DNA of 32,858 nucleotides from SIG710 sp045596925 (GCA_045596925.1 JAZODH010000040.1:1-32858); one strand, 5' to 3'; positions 1 through 7,936 are shown, counted from the stretch's first letter. The notes: generated by a model not told the origin, from the letters alone. A program made the numbers and translations.

Positions 1-23
1 AGCATGATCGTTTTCTTTGACAC
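1..23 (-). CDS. Start of a gene leaving the window, downstream of paaK
   Basis: Reading the minus strand, an AAGGAG ribosome site (positions 33-38, overlapping the paaK stop codon) is followed about 9 nt later by GTG at 23-21, then codons giving MSKKTIM before the window ends. The spacing and co-orientation suggest translational coupling to paaK. In many anaerobes paaK sits next to iorA/iorB (indolepyruvate ferredoxin oxidoreductase), whose alpha subunit often starts with a short basic stretch of this kind, but seven residues cannot establish identity. The start is reasonably supported; the function is a guess from context. Confidence 0.4.
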
Positions 24-35
24 GATATCAGCTCC

Positions 36-1340
36 TTATATATTTCTTAAATCTTTTACTCGCTTAGCCTTACCTTCGAATCTCTGAAGAGTGTTGGGAG
101 ACTCTAGCAGTACCTTGGCATCAAGTCCAAGAATGGTCTTAAGCTTGTTTTTAACTTCAGCAGTTATTTTCTCAAGAGCAGAGAAGGAATCTGTGCTCTG
201 TGCAAGCTCGACCTTTACGGTCAGCTTGTCCAGATATCCGTCTCTCTCAAGAATGATCTCGTAGTGAGGTCCGAGCTCCTGTACGCTGAGTATTACTTCC
301 TCGATCTGGCTTGGGAAGACGTTTACGCCGCGTATCTTGAGCATATCGTCGCTTCTGCCCGAAAGGTTTTCCATACGGCAAAAGGTTCTGCCGCACTTGC
401 ATTTTTCGTAGAAGAGACGTGTAATATCCTTGGTCCTGTATCTTATGAGGGGAAGACCTTCCTTCTTGATGCAGGTTATAACAAGCTCGCCTTGCTCACC
501 TGCGGGAAGCACTTCGCCTGTTTTGGGGTCGATTATCTCGGGGATAAAATAGTCCTCGTTTATGTGCATTCCGCAATGCTCGAGACATTCGCCCGAGACG
601 CCGGGACCCATAAGCTCACTCATTCCGTAATTTGACGTTATCAACACGTCCTCACCCCAGAATTTGTGCATTTCCTCTCGCATGGCGTCTGTGAGAAGCT
701 CGCTTCCAACCAGCGCGATCTTTACCTTCAGATCCTTTATGGGATCAACACCCATTTCTCTTGCCACCTCCGCAAGACGAAGCGCATAAGAAGGGGTCGC
801 AACCAGCAAAGACGTCTCAAAATCCTGCATATACATTATCTGCTTCTGAGAATTTCCCGTGGAGGAGGGAACTATCGCCGCGCCGATGTTTTCAAGACCG
901 TAGTGGAGACCGAGAGCGCCGGTAAACATTCCGTAACCGAAGCATATCTGCGCCACGTCGTGTGAGCTTGCACCACCCATGCAGGCAATTCGGGAGACAC
1001 ATTCCGTCCAGGTCTCAAGGTCGCCCTGAGTGTATCCCACAACGGTAGGCTTACCTGTAGTGCCGCTTGAGGCGTGTATTCTTACGAGACTATCCTTGTC
1101 GACCGCAAACAAGCCGAAGGGATAATTGTCACGCATATCCTGCTTTGTAACGAAGGGGAGCTTTGCCAGATCCGAGAGTGACTGTATATCCTCGGGTCTA
1201 ACGCCCATCTCGTCCATTTTCTTTGCGTATGCGGGAACCTTTGCATAAACTCTGTTTACGGTTTCCTTGAGACGTTCGAGCTGTAGTGCTTCAAGCTCCT
1301 GTCTTGGCAGTGTTTCTTCTTTTGACCAGATCATTTTCAT
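36..1340 (-). CDS. paaK: Phenylacetate--CoA ligase
   Basis: A cytoplasmic adenylate-forming enzyme of 434 aa, the usual family length. It activates phenylacetate or related aryl acids to the CoA thioester via an acyl-adenylate, using ATP. The P-loop motif SSGTTGKPTV lies at residues 91-100, the adenylate-binding segment SNYGMSELMGPG near 238-250, and a Cys-rich stretch (EKCKCGRTFC) typical of PaaK near 315. The C-terminal AMP-binding domain contains the GVNVFPSQIEE motif. In fermentative Clostridia such ligases usually act with 2-oxoacid:ferredoxin oxidoreductases in aromatic amino acid catabolism, so the true substrate may be an aryl or indole acetate. The start is ambiguous: ATG at 1340, or the in-frame ATG two codons later, which has better spacing from AAGG. 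It lies 15 bp after the symporter gene and probably shares its transcript. Confidence 0.93.
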   Translation of the reverse strand: MKMIWSKEETLPRQELEALQLERLKETVNRVYAKVPAYAKKMDEMGVRPEDIQSLSDLAKLPFVTKQDMRDNYPFGLFAVDKDSLVRIHASSGTTGKPTVVGYTQGDLETWTECVSRIACMGGASSHDVAQICFGYGMFTGALGLHYGLENIGAAIVPSSTGNSQKQIMYMQDFETSLLVATPSYALRLAEVAREMGVDPIKDLKVKIALVGSELLTDAMREEMHKFWGEDVLITSNYGMSELMGPGVSGECLEHCGMHINEDYFIPEIIDPKTGEVLPAGEQGELVITCIKKEGLPLIRYRTKDITRLFYEKCKCGRTFCRMENLSGRSDDMLKIRGVNVFPSQIEEVILSVQELGPHYEIILERDGYLDKLTVKVELAQSTDSFSALEKITAEVKNKLKTILGLDAKVLLESPNTLQRFEGKAKRVKDLRNI

Positions 1341-1355
1341 ACCTTCTATGTAAAA

Positions 1356-2900
1356 TTATTTTATTTCGCCTTCAAAGCTCTTGTCAAACGCCTCGCGGAT
1401 AACATCCTCATGGGGCTTTTTGGTGAAGAGACTTACGATAACTGTGATGATGATCGACGCTATCATGCAGATCACGCCGATAAGGGGAGAAGTTGCAACG
1501 CCGTCCTTGATCACGGTAGTAAAAGGAGCGTTCCATCCGTTTTTATCGTATCCGAATACAATTATCAGAGCTACGGTCAAAACGAGAGAGCCGATGACCG
1601 AGCTCCAAACGGAAGCACGGGTGACTTTCTTCCAGAGCAGACCAAGCACGTAAGGACCGATAAAGCATCCCGCAAGAGTACCCCAGCTAATACCCATCAT
1701 GTAGGCTATTGCCGTAAGTCCGAATTTCTCGTTCAGAATAGCCAGAACGACCGAAAGAGCCACAAATATAAGGCAGAGTATTCTCATAACTGCATTTGTT
1801 CTTTTGTCACTTGCCGACTTGTTGATCGCGCCCTTGTAAAGGTCGACGGCAATTACCGACGCGCTTGCAAGTGATACGGAGGAAAGAGTAGACATACTTG
1901 CCGAAAGGATAAGAACCGCAATGATACCCGTAAGTCCTGCAGGAATAGCTATTTTAAGCATGGAGGGGATGACCAGCGCATCGCTGACATCCTTCATTTC
2001 CGGGAAGAAAGCACTGAGAGCGCCCGTAAAATAGGCGGTAAAACCTATTATCAAGGCAAAAGCCGTGCTGACTACAACGCCCTGTGTAATAGCTTTTTTG
2101 TCGCGAATAGCGTAGTATTTGTGGATCGTCTGAGGCAGAGCCCAAACGCCCAGGGACGTGAGCAGAATCAGTGAAATGAGGGATACGGTAGTTCCGTATA
2201 GACCGGAATTATTCGCACCGTCAAATGTGAACCAGGTGAGATTGGGGTCATTTACGATCTTGGAAATATCCCAATTTACGTTTTCGTGATTCATAAAGCA
2301 GAACACCATGCATATTACGCCGATTATCATGATGATTCCCTGAATGAAATCCGACAGCGCCGTTGCAAAATAACCGCCAAAGAAAAGATAAATTGCGGTA
2401 AGTACGGCAAGTGCGATCATTATTATCCAGCCGTCAATGTCGAATACCACTTCAAAAAGACTGCTGATGCCGTTGTAAACGGACGCAGAGTAGGGAATAA
2501 GGAAAACAAAGATCACGACAGCGGTCAACAGCTTTATGTTCTTGTCACCGTATCTTTTTTCAAAGAACTCAGGCATGGTTTTCGCGCCAAGTCTTTGGGT
2601 CATGTTTTTCGTTCTCCTTGCAAGCACGAGCCAGGCGATCAGAGTACCGATCACGGCGTTTCCGAGTCCCACCCAGACGGAAGCAAGTCCGAAGGAGCGT
2701 CCGAACTGACCGGCATAGCCGATAAAGATCACTGCTGAAAAGTACGTAGTTCCGTATGCGAAAGCGGTCATCCACCCGTTAAGTCCCTTTTTGCCCGCAA
2801 GCAAAAAGTCGTTGACCGAACCCGAACGGTTTTTTGTATAAAATGCGATAGCTATCATAGATAAAGCGTAAAGAACTAAAATCAGACCATCCAGAATCAT
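1356..2900 (-). CDS. Sodium:solute symporter (SSS/PutP family)
   Basis: A polytopic membrane protein of about 514 aa with roughly 13 predicted hydrophobic helices, matching the solute:sodium symporter family (proline, pantothenate, sialate and carboxylate carriers). The N-terminal stretch with FLLAGKKGLNGW followed by AYGTTYFSAVIFIG and the helix containing LSASMSTLSSVSLASASV are characteristic; the latter corresponds to the Na+-coupling helix with its conserved serines. I chose the ATG at 2900 over the one at 2918 because GAGG lies 7 nt upstream of it. A near-perfect sigma-A promoter lies upstream. Co-transcription with paaK suggests import of an organic acid or amino acid that feeds the ligase; that substrate link is inference. 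Confidence 0.85.
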   Translation of the reverse strand: MILDGLILVLYALSMIAIAFYTKNRSGSVNDFLLAGKKGLNGWMTAFAYGTTYFSAVIFIGYAGQFGRSFGLASVWVGLGNAVIGTLIAWLVLARRTKNMTQRLGAKTMPEFFEKRYGDKNIKLLTAVVIFVFLIPYSASVYNGISSLFEVVFDIDGWIIMIALAVLTAIYLFFGGYFATALSDFIQGIIMIIGVICMVFCFMNHENVNWDISKIVNDPNLTWFTFDGANNSGLYGTTVSLISLILLTSLGVWALPQTIHKYYAIRDKKAITQGVVVSTAFALIIGFTAYFTGALSAFFPEMKDVSDALVIPSMLKIAIPAGLTGIIAVLILSASMSTLSSVSLASASVIAVDLYKGAINKSASDKRTNAVMRILCLIFVALSVVLAILNEKFGLTAIAYMMGISWGTLAGCFIGPYVLGLLWKKVTRASVWSSVIGSLVLTVALIIVFGYDKNGWNAPFTTVIKDGVATSPLIGVICMIASIIITVIVSLFTKKPHEDVIREAFDKSFEGEIK

Positions 2901-2972
2901 AGCAAAACCTCGAAACATTCAAATTAAAGTCGTTTAATATTTATACAAGCCCACAGACTAAATATAATAGGA

Positions 2973-3001
2973 ATTATATCACGTTTTGTCGCAAATGTCA
3001 A
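2973..3001 (-). promoter_or_regulatory. Sigma-A promoter for symporter-paaK
   Basis: On the minus strand TTGACA (3001-2996) is separated by 17 bp from TATAAT (2978-2973): a perfect consensus vegetative promoter about 73 bp upstream of the symporter start. The rest of 2919-3100 is AT-rich and holds no gene that I can see. Confidence 0.85.
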
Positions 3002-3100
3002 TAAAATAAGCACATTTTTAAGTATAAAAATACATAATTATGCGATTTATATAGAATTTTTATGAATAGTCGGAAAAAGTCTGTCAAATTAAATTAAAAT

Positions 3101-3135
3101 CACAAGGCTCCCCGAAAAAATCGGGGAGCCTTGTG
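3101..3135 (-). terminator. Terminator after cotJC
   Basis: A perfect 15-bp stem (CACAAGGCTCCCCGA with its complement) and a 5-nt loop, beginning 13 bp past the cotJC stop. On the minus strand it is followed by an A/T-rich stretch with broken T runs. It ends the cotJ operon and insulates the symporter promoter. Confidence 0.85.
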
Positions 3136-3148
3136 GGCTAAAACGCTC

Positions 3149-3565
3149 TTATCTTCCTTTGAAAGCGGGATTGTATTGATAGTAATTCTTTGAATCCAAT
3201 TTATCTCTCACCATTCCAAGAGCTTCACCGAACCTCTGGAAATGCACGATCTCACGCTCACGCAGGAAGCGGATGGGATCGATAACGTCGGGATCGTCTA
3301 CCAGCTTGAGAATATTGTCATAGGTCGTTCTCGCTTTTTGCTCTGCACCCATGTTTTCAAACAGGTCGGTTATGGGGTCTCCCTTTGACTGCATAAATGC
3401 GGCGGTGTAGGGAACGCCCGCTGCTGCCTGAGGATATACGCCTACCGTGTGATCTACAAAATAGTCGCCGAAGCCCTGAGCCTTGATCTCCTCGATCGAC
3501 AGGTTGGCGGTGAGTTGACGCACGATTGCACCTATTATCTCAAGGTGGGCGAGTTCTTCTGTGCC
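3149..3565 (-). pseudogene. cotJC: CotJC C-terminal part (cotJC interrupted by element)
   Basis: Encodes residues about 62-199 of the spore-coat/manganese-catalase-like protein CotJC. The frame is open from the element boundary: GTEELAHLEIIGAIV, then a TANLS segment, and a C-terminal part with FLREREIVHFQRFGEAL and the tail YYQYNPAFKGR. Glu and His residues in EELAHLE and EIVHFQRFGEAL are the expected dinuclear metal ligands of the ferritin-like fold. It has no ribosome site of its own; a GTG at 3523 lies inside a conserved helix and is not a credible start. In the integrated state this half is presumably silent. Joined to the N-terminal half at 9911-10095 it gives an in-frame 199-aa protein, a normal CotJC length. 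It is therefore reversibly interrupted rather than decayed: I see no other lesion. Confidence 0.95.
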
Positions 3566-3586
3566 TATTGACGAACAAAATTGTTT
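3544..3586. other. attL: left junction of the cotJC element
   Basis: Host cotJC sequence ends at the crossover dinucleotide CC (3564-3565). Element sequence starts at 3566, with its half-site arm CAAAATTGTT at 3576-3585, that is +11 to +20 from the core. The matching arm AACAATTTTT occurs at -20 to -11 of the right junction. Only CC is shared between the two junctions, as expected for a large serine recombinase, which exchanges strands at a 2-bp overlap. Confidence 0.88.
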
Positions 3587-3596
3587 ATGTTAGAAT
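3568..3596 (+). promoter_or_regulatory. Promoter for recombinase operon, overlapping the att site
   Basis: TTGACG (3568-3573), a 17-bp spacer and TAGAAT (3591-3596), then AGGAGG at 3605-3610 and ATG at 3621. The -35 box starts 3 bp from the crossover, and the recombinase half-site arm (3576-3585) lies within the spacer. Recombinase bound at attL or attP should therefore cover its own promoter. The promoter lies wholly on the element and stays intact after excision. Confidence 0.75.
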
Positions 3597-3620
3597 GAGA
3601 AAAAAGGAGGGCTAAACCAT

Positions 3621-3920
3621 ATGGATATCACAGAAGCTTTAAGAGACTATATTTACGCAAAAATGCCGTCATCACAGTACGAGGAAGCAATGACGCTCTT
3701 TGGGGACGAGGAACGATTACTATTGTACATCTGCTATGCATATAATACCTGTGAGGTATTATATAACAGGGGGACAATGAATTTGATCACAAATCCCGAT
3801 GCGGTATTCATCAGTAAAGTTGAAATGAGGGAGTTTTTGCAAGAATTTGTGGATTTGGTTGAAGCCGTAATGGACGAGGAAAAAGAATATGGCACAAACG
3901 AGAATAATAGAGCCAACTAA
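3621..3920 (+). CDS. Unknown 99-aa acidic protein preceding the recombinase
   Basis: I do not recognise this family. It is a small, mostly helical, acidic protein (the C-terminal third contains FLQEFVDLVEAVMDEEKEYG) without a signal peptide or an obvious DNA-binding helix-turn-helix. It has a strong AGGAGG site 10 nt upstream of the ATG, and its last 32 nt overlap the recombinase gene in another frame, so the two are translationally coupled and share the att-overlapping promoter. Small genes placed immediately next to large serine recombinases are sometimes recombination directionality factors; the position makes that a testable guess, but no residue in the sequence shows it. Confidence 0.7.
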   Translation: MDITEALRDYIYAKMPSSQYEEAMTLFGDEERLLLYICYAYNTCEVLYNRGTMNLITNPDAVFISKVEMREFLQEFVDLVEAVMDEEKEYGTNENNRAN

Positions 3921-5610
3921 AATAACGTTAAAAACCGATGACAATGAACATCATAACGTGTGTGCCTACTGTCGTGTATCCACAGACGAATATGATCAGA
4001 GAAATTCTTTGGTATCCCAGAAAAGATTTTTTGAAAGCTATTTTTCATCTCACGATAACTGGACTAATGTTGGGGTTTTTGCGGACGAAGGAATAAGCGG
4101 AACTTCGATTGCCAAGCGTGATGAGTTTAACAAGATGCTTTCTCTTGCACGAAAAAAGAAAATTGATATTATTCTGACTAAAGAGGTATCGAGATTTTCG
4201 AGAAACGTTCTTGATCTGCTGAATATCGTAGAGGAATTGCGCGAAAAAGGAGTCTACGTTTGGTTCTTGTCGGATAACATCAATACGGAAAGCAACGACT
4301 ACCGAGACCGACTATCACAAATTGCGACCAATGCCGAGCAGGAAAGCTTGCGAACTTCACGCCGTGTGAAATGGGGACAGCAAATGCAAATGCAAAACGG
4401 CGTCGTATTTGGTCGCAAGGAAATGTACGGTTATAACATCGTAAAAAACAAATACGGTGTACAAGAATTCGAAATTATCGAAGAAGAAGCTGACGTGATC
4501 AAGCTTATCTTTGAGTGGTTTTCGGAAGGAGACGGAACACATACCATTGCTCGAAGACTCGAGGAACGTGGAATAAAAACCAAGCGATATAAGAACGGTT
4601 GGTCGAATACGGTAATTTTGAGGCTCCTGAGGAATGAAAAATACGTTGGCGATCTGGCACAGGGAAAGACATATACTCCAAATCCACTGACACATAAGAA
4701 GAAATATAACCGTGGTGAGTCACATCGGTTTTACATAATAGATCACCACCCCGAAAGCGCAATTATTTCAAGAGATCTTTGGGATAAAGTTCAAAAAAGA
4801 CTTAAAGAAAACGAGCCAAATGAAGAAATAAAAGCCAAATATTCAAATCGGTATTGGACTTCCGGAAAGATTTATTGCGGCATTTGTGGCGGTAGGTATG
4901 TTAGCTACAATAAGAAACAAAAAAACTCTACATATAAGGCGTGGGTATGCTTCAAAAATCATCAACGCGGTCAAGAAAAAGAAGTCATAAACGACGTAGG
5001 AGAAGTTTACAAGACAGGCTGTAATAACAAACGTGTAAATGATAAAGTGTTGAAAATAGCGATGAAAGATATTATTACACAGGTGGTTATTCCTCGTTAT
5101 TCTGATTTTTGTAAAGATATTGCTGATCAAATCAAAACGATAGACCCGGCAAAAGATAATTCAAAGAAAATTAAATCGTGTGAAAAGAGTATTAACGCGT
5201 TGACAGAAGATCTGAAAGGTCTTACCAGAATGCTTATAAAAGGAACAATATCCGAAAGCGTTTATCTGATGATGCGAGAAGAGACCGAAAGCAAAATCAG
5301 CGAGCTTCAAGCCGAAATTTTAACGCTGAAAAGCGAAAACACTGCCGAAATGTTGAGAGTCGATCTAAATAACAAAATCGACCAAATCAAGAAAATTGCC
5401 TCTCTGTCTAATGACGATATTAACGAGGAGTTGTTCGAAAGAATTACAAAAAAAATTATTGTTCACCCCCTTAATGTGCTGGAGCTACATTTGTCGTTTC
5501 TGATCAATCCTATATATCTGCGTTACAGAACAGAGGGGAGGGGAGAAGATTACAATGCCATCTTTGATATTCTTTCGCGAGAAGAAATTGATACTTTGAC
5601 ACAAAATTGA
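3889..5610 (+). CDS. Large serine recombinase (integrase/excisionase of the element)
   Basis: A 573-aa site-specific recombinase. The N-terminal resolvase catalytic domain (about 22-165) has YCRVSTDE with the nucleophile Ser31, plus DEGISGTSIAKRDEF and KEVSRFSRN, the conserved arginine-bearing motifs. It is followed by a recombinase DNA-binding domain (about 175-290), a zinc-ribbon beginning CGIC at 330-333 with further cysteines downstream (WVCF, TGCNNKR), and a coiled-coil stretch (about 420-505), which in this family controls integration versus excision. Length and order are standard. It acts on attL/attR at CC dinucleotides, and the att arms found at both ends fit its zinc-ribbon/recombinase-domain contacts. 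The ATG has GAGG about 8 nt upstream. It appears intact, so the element is likely still mobile. Confidence 0.95.
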   Translation: MAQTRIIEPTKITLKTDDNEHHNVCAYCRVSTDEYDQRNSLVSQKRFFESYFSSHDNWTNVGVFADEGISGTSIAKRDEFNKMLSLARKKKIDIILTKEVSRFSRNVLDLLNIVEELREKGVYVWFLSDNINTESNDYRDRLSQIATNAEQESLRTSRRVKWGQQMQMQNGVVFGRKEMYGYNIVKNKYGVQEFEIIEEEADVIKLIFEWFSEGDGTHTIARRLEERGIKTKRYKNGWSNTVILRLLRNEKYVGDLAQGKTYTPNPLTHKKKYNRGESHRFYIIDHHPESAIISRDLWDKVQKRLKENEPNEEIKAKYSNRYWTSGKIYCGICGGRYVSYNKKQKNSTYKAWVCFKNHQRGQEKEVINDVGEVYKTGCNNKRVNDKVLKIAMKDIITQVVIPRYSDFCKDIADQIKTIDPAKDNSKKIKSCEKSINALTEDLKGLTRMLIKGTISESVYLMMREETESKISELQAEILTLKSENTAEMLRVDLNNKIDQIKKIASLSNDDINEELFERITKKIIVHPLNVLELHLSFLINPIYLRYRTEGRGEDYNAIFDILSREEIDTLTQN

Positions 5611-5615
5611 ATAAT

Positions 5616-5650
5616 AAAAATTCCCTCGATGTATTGTCGAGGGAATTTTT
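5616..5650. terminator. Bidirectional terminator between recombinase and the 40-aa ORF
   Basis: A 14-bp perfect stem (5616-5629 with 5637-5650) with A-tracts on the left and T-tracts on the right, starting 5 bp after the recombinase stop and ending 3 bp before the stop of the convergent minus-strand gene. It serves both directions. Confidence 0.9.
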
Positions 5651-5652
5651 GT

Positions 5653-5775
5653 TTATTCTTCGTCATCAAAGATTTTTCTTTGAAGCTCTGCATATTCTTC
5701 GTCAGAAACAGATGTTGGCTTTATCTGCGTTACTTTTTCCTTGATTTCAGATAAAATATTCTTGCAATCGCTCAT
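5653..5775 (-). CDS. 40-aa unknown protein at the end of the ardC transcript
   Basis: A short ORF of 40 codons whose ATG overlaps the stop of the preceding ardC C-terminal frame as ATGA (5772-5775), with a GAGGTTG ribosome site just upstream. The product is charged and probably helical (contains SDEEYAELQRKIF). The overlap, ribosome site and placement right before a terminator argue for a real gene. Function unknown. Confidence 0.55.
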   Translation of the reverse strand: MSDCKNILSEIKEKVTQIKPTSVSDEEYAELQRKIFDDEE

Positions 5776-6278
5776 ATTTCAACCTCCTCTCTGGTTATAT
5801 CTTTTTCAATCTGCTTTATGAAATCCAGAACATAATTGCAAGCCGTCTCTGCTTTCGAACAGGCCGATACGAGTTCACCGGATTTATCCTTTAAGTACTT
5901 TGACCACCCCTGAAGATAAGCGATACTATTGTCTTTATGTTCTCGATCGTCCGGAATACATAAATTCTGAAGAAGCATTTCAGCACCGATCTCGGCAACA
6001 AGTTCTTCCTTGCTGTAATTTTTAACAAGCGCATCGATATTAAATGTTTTAGGATCTGTTCGATCAAGCGGTATTTTTGTGCTGTGAATGAGTTCGTGCG
6101 CAACTGTATGCATATATTCGTAAATGCTTTTGAAGTTGTCAATGCGAGGAAAGCGAATAAGGTTTTTAGCGGGCATAAAATATGCTTCTGTGCCGTCGTT
6201 GATTATCTCTACCTCGATTTTGTGTTCTTTGCAGTATGCGTTTATCATTTTGTGGAAACCGTCAAGAGCTTGTCTCAT
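5772..6278 (-). CDS. ArdC-type antirestriction protein, C-terminal metallopeptidase-like half
   Basis: Carries the zinc-metallopeptidase-like domain of ArdC/polyvalent-protein families: HELIH at residues 61-65, then the KEELVAEIGAEM helix (residues 90-101) supplying the third ligand, then LQGWSKYLKD and a C-terminal helix typical of ArdC. It is in the same frame as the N-terminal half upstream, separated only by one TAG (6311-6309) and ten sense codons. The ATG at 6278 has no ribosome site ahead of it and lies within the domain linker, so independent initiation is doubtful. Either the gene is broken by a nonsense mutation or the amber codon is read through to give a 323-aa ArdC. ArdC proteins protect incoming single-stranded DNA from restriction. 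Confidence 0.8.
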   Translation of the reverse strand: MRQALDGFHKMINAYCKEHKIEVEIINDGTEAYFMPAKNLIRFPRIDNFKSIYEYMHTVAHELIHSTKIPLDRTDPKTFNIDALVKNYSKEELVAEIGAEMLLQNLCIPDDREHKDNSIAYLQGWSKYLKDKSGELVSACSKAETACNYVLDFIKQIEKDITREEVEI

Positions 6279-6308
6279 ACGTTCGGTTGTGTCTTCGTGA
6301 GAGTAATG

Positions 6309-6743
6309 CTAGAAATCAAACTTGGATTTCAAATTATTTCCGCAGTCATCGACGATATCTTGTCTGGAAAATACTCTGTAGAACTTCAAATATCCACGTG
6401 TTTTTGGCTTGTCGGTATATTCGTCGATTATTGGCTCTCCGTTCTTGTCCTTAATAATCAGCGTGTTGAAATAAACAACAATGTGCGAATGCGCGCCGTG
6501 TCGAACGTGATAGTTGGTGCCGTTTTTCTTGTTTAAGTCCAAAATCTTGTTATACGTCAAATATTCGTCGGGGTCAAGAAGCAATCTGTTTGCCCCCGAA
6601 TATTGAGCAAGCGTGTCATATGCAAATGCCGCTTTTGGACTTCCTTCGCTGAATGGTTTTACCCAGTAATAGGTGGTTCCGTTGGTCTCTGCGTCTTTTA
6701 GCTTTTCGATGATCTTGTTTGCTACGATCTGGTTAACGTTCAT
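6309..6743 (-). CDS. ArdC-type antirestriction protein, N-terminal half, ending at an in-frame amber codon
   Basis: The N-terminal ssDNA-binding-like domain of ArdC: an opening IVANKIIEKLKD helix, a tryptophan-bearing strand (YYWVKPF), YSGANRLLLDPDEYLTYNKI (the family's 'N..LL...YLT' core), and the closing FYRVFSRQDI motif. I placed the start at ATG 6743, which has AAAGGA about 9 nt upstream, rather than 30 nt further up. The frame stops at TAG 6311-6309 just where the inter-domain linker begins, and the same frame continues open into the metallopeptidase half. The upstream 6744-6923 region holds no gene and no convincing promoter; transcription probably comes from the mob genes. Confidence 0.82.
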   Translation of the reverse strand: MNVNQIVANKIIEKLKDAETNGTTYYWVKPFSEGSPKAAFAYDTLAQYSGANRLLLDPDEYLTYNKILDLNKKNGTNYHVRHGAHSHIVVYFNTLIIKDKNGEPIIDEYTDKPKTRGYLKFYRVFSRQDIVDDCGNNLKSKFDF

Positions 6744-6923
6744 AATAAATAATCCTTTCCTATATTTTTGCAACGCTATGATCTGTGAGGATTTGCACTC
6801 AACGGTCTGTGCGTTCTGTAGAGCTCTGAATAGTGGAGCTATGTTTGGTTCTGTTCTCTCTGCGTGTATTCAGTAAAAGAATGTGGAGTTGCGTTCAGTT
6901 CACAGTATGTGACTGTGACGTGA

Positions 6924-7313
6924 TTAAAACGGCAGTTCTTCCAACAAAGATGTGTTTTCTTCGCTTGTCTCGTCGGCTTCTTTTGTGTCTTTGTTTTTAC
7001 TTGATAACTTGTGCCTGTTTATCCACTCTTTGCTTGCTGCTGCAATCTTGTCCATAAAGATCAGAAACGTGAGCTTTAAAGCTCTGTCAGAATTGATCTT
7101 TTCCGCAAGAAAAGCGGGCAATTCTTTTGCTCCACCGTGAAGATCATAGTACAGCAGTGCAAGGAAAATATAACCCACTTCTTCCGGTGTGCATTCCTCA
7201 ACGAGGGTGTCATACCATTCGTAATAGCAGATCATTCCTTTTTTCTCGGCGTGCTTCTTTTTTTGCGATTTGGTTAGTTTTGTGTAATAATCGTTTAGAG
7301 CGATTTCTTTCAT
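6924..7313 (-). CDS. DUF6291-like protein of mobile elements
   Basis: 129 aa. The segment YYEWYDTLVEECTPEEVGYIFLALLYYDLHG followed by a region ending LIFMDKIAAASKEWINR resembles the DUF6291 family common on Firmicutes plasmids and phages, often near replication or mobilization genes. I matched this by memory of the pattern, not by a search. The C-terminus is a charged, Ser/Glu-rich tail, likely disordered. Its ATG overlaps the relaxase stop codon (ATGA), so it is translationally coupled to the relaxase. Role unknown; possibly a DNA-processing or replication accessory. Confidence 0.65.
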   Translation of the reverse strand: MKEIALNDYYTKLTKSQKKKHAEKKGMICYYEWYDTLVEECTPEEVGYIFLALLYYDLHGGAKELPAFLAEKINSDRALKLTFLIFMDKIAAASKEWINRHKLSSKNKDTKEADETSEENTSLLEELPF

Positions 7314-7936
7314 AATTGAGTCCTTTCTTCTTCAAATACTTTGGTTTTGATTTGGTTTACTTCACGATAATATTCATTTAAACTTTTGTGTCGTGCTGTC
7401 GGTAATTCGGGAGTATCTATATAACGGTTACCACGCTTCAAGCCAAACCGTTTCATTGCTTCAGCATAGGTGTCTTGCAGATGGCTCAACGTGCTTTTTC
7501 CGTTTATAAAATGCCGAGCAGATAACTTGTTTTTGTGCTTGCATATAACAACGGCGTGTAAATGTGGCGTTTGTTCGTCTTTGTCATATCGGAAATGTAT
7601 TATATTTTTACTGTCTTCAAAAGTTTCTTTTAGCCATTTGATGTTGGCTTTGATCCATTCTTTTTCATCGAATGTGCCCTCTGCTTCGGGGGAATAAGCG
7701 AAAACAAACTCCAACCCTAAAACAGCATCTTTTCTGTAAGACAAATCCTTTGTAACCTGCTTGAACCTATCTACTAAAGGCATATTCTTGTCATAGTGCC
7801 TGTTGTTGATGATGGTGGCAGTATTTTGCGGTCTGGAACGGTGTTTGAGGCGTGTTCTGTCGCGCGCGTGGCGTTCGATTGCATCAAACGTTGCGACTGA
7901 TTTGATTTTTGCAAATCTCATTATTGCATATGCCAT
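7310..7936 (-). CDS. mob: MobV-family relaxase (Mob/Pre), compact form
   Basis: 208 aa from the ATG at 7936, which follows AAAGGAGAC; the open frame extends further upstream, but that stretch overlaps the neighbouring gene and lacks a ribosome site. The start MAYAIMRFAKIKS is typical of Mob_Pre. A candidate motif I is ERHARDR (His23), and motif III is DEQTPHLHAVV with the metal-binding His-x-His. The relaxase nicks oriT and pilots the transferred strand. Canonical MobV proteins are about 400-500 aa with a C-terminal coiled region; this one is essentially only the catalytic domain, ending shortly after it, with no sign of a frameshift. Its presence marks the element as mobilizable in trans. 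Confidence 0.85.
   Translation of the reverse strand: MAYAIMRFAKIKSVATFDAIERHARDRTRLKHRSRPQNTATIINNRHYDKNMPLVDRFKQVTKDLSYRKDAVLGLEFVFAYSPEAEGTFDEKEWIKANIKWLKETFEDSKNIIHFRYDKDEQTPHLHAVVICKHKNKLSARHFINGKSTLSHLQDTYAEAMKRFGLKRGNRYIDTPELPTARHKSLNEYYREVNQIKTKVFEEERTQL

Noticed and set aside
3149..3523. C-terminal cotJC fragment as an independent gene starting at GTG 3523
   Set aside because: The GTG lies in a conserved helix, has no ribosome site, and the frame continues upstream to the element boundary.
3564..3565. Longer direct repeats (target duplication) flanking the element
   Set aside because: Only CC is identical at both junctions; adjacent similarity (TCTnTnCC) is too short and gapped to be a duplication, and serine recombinases do not make one.
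5772..6743. Amber-to-glutamine genetic code reassignment to explain ardC
   Set aside because: All other genes are free of internal TAG and an intact RF1 gene is present, so wholesale reassignment is unlikely; nonsense mutation or partial read-through remain.
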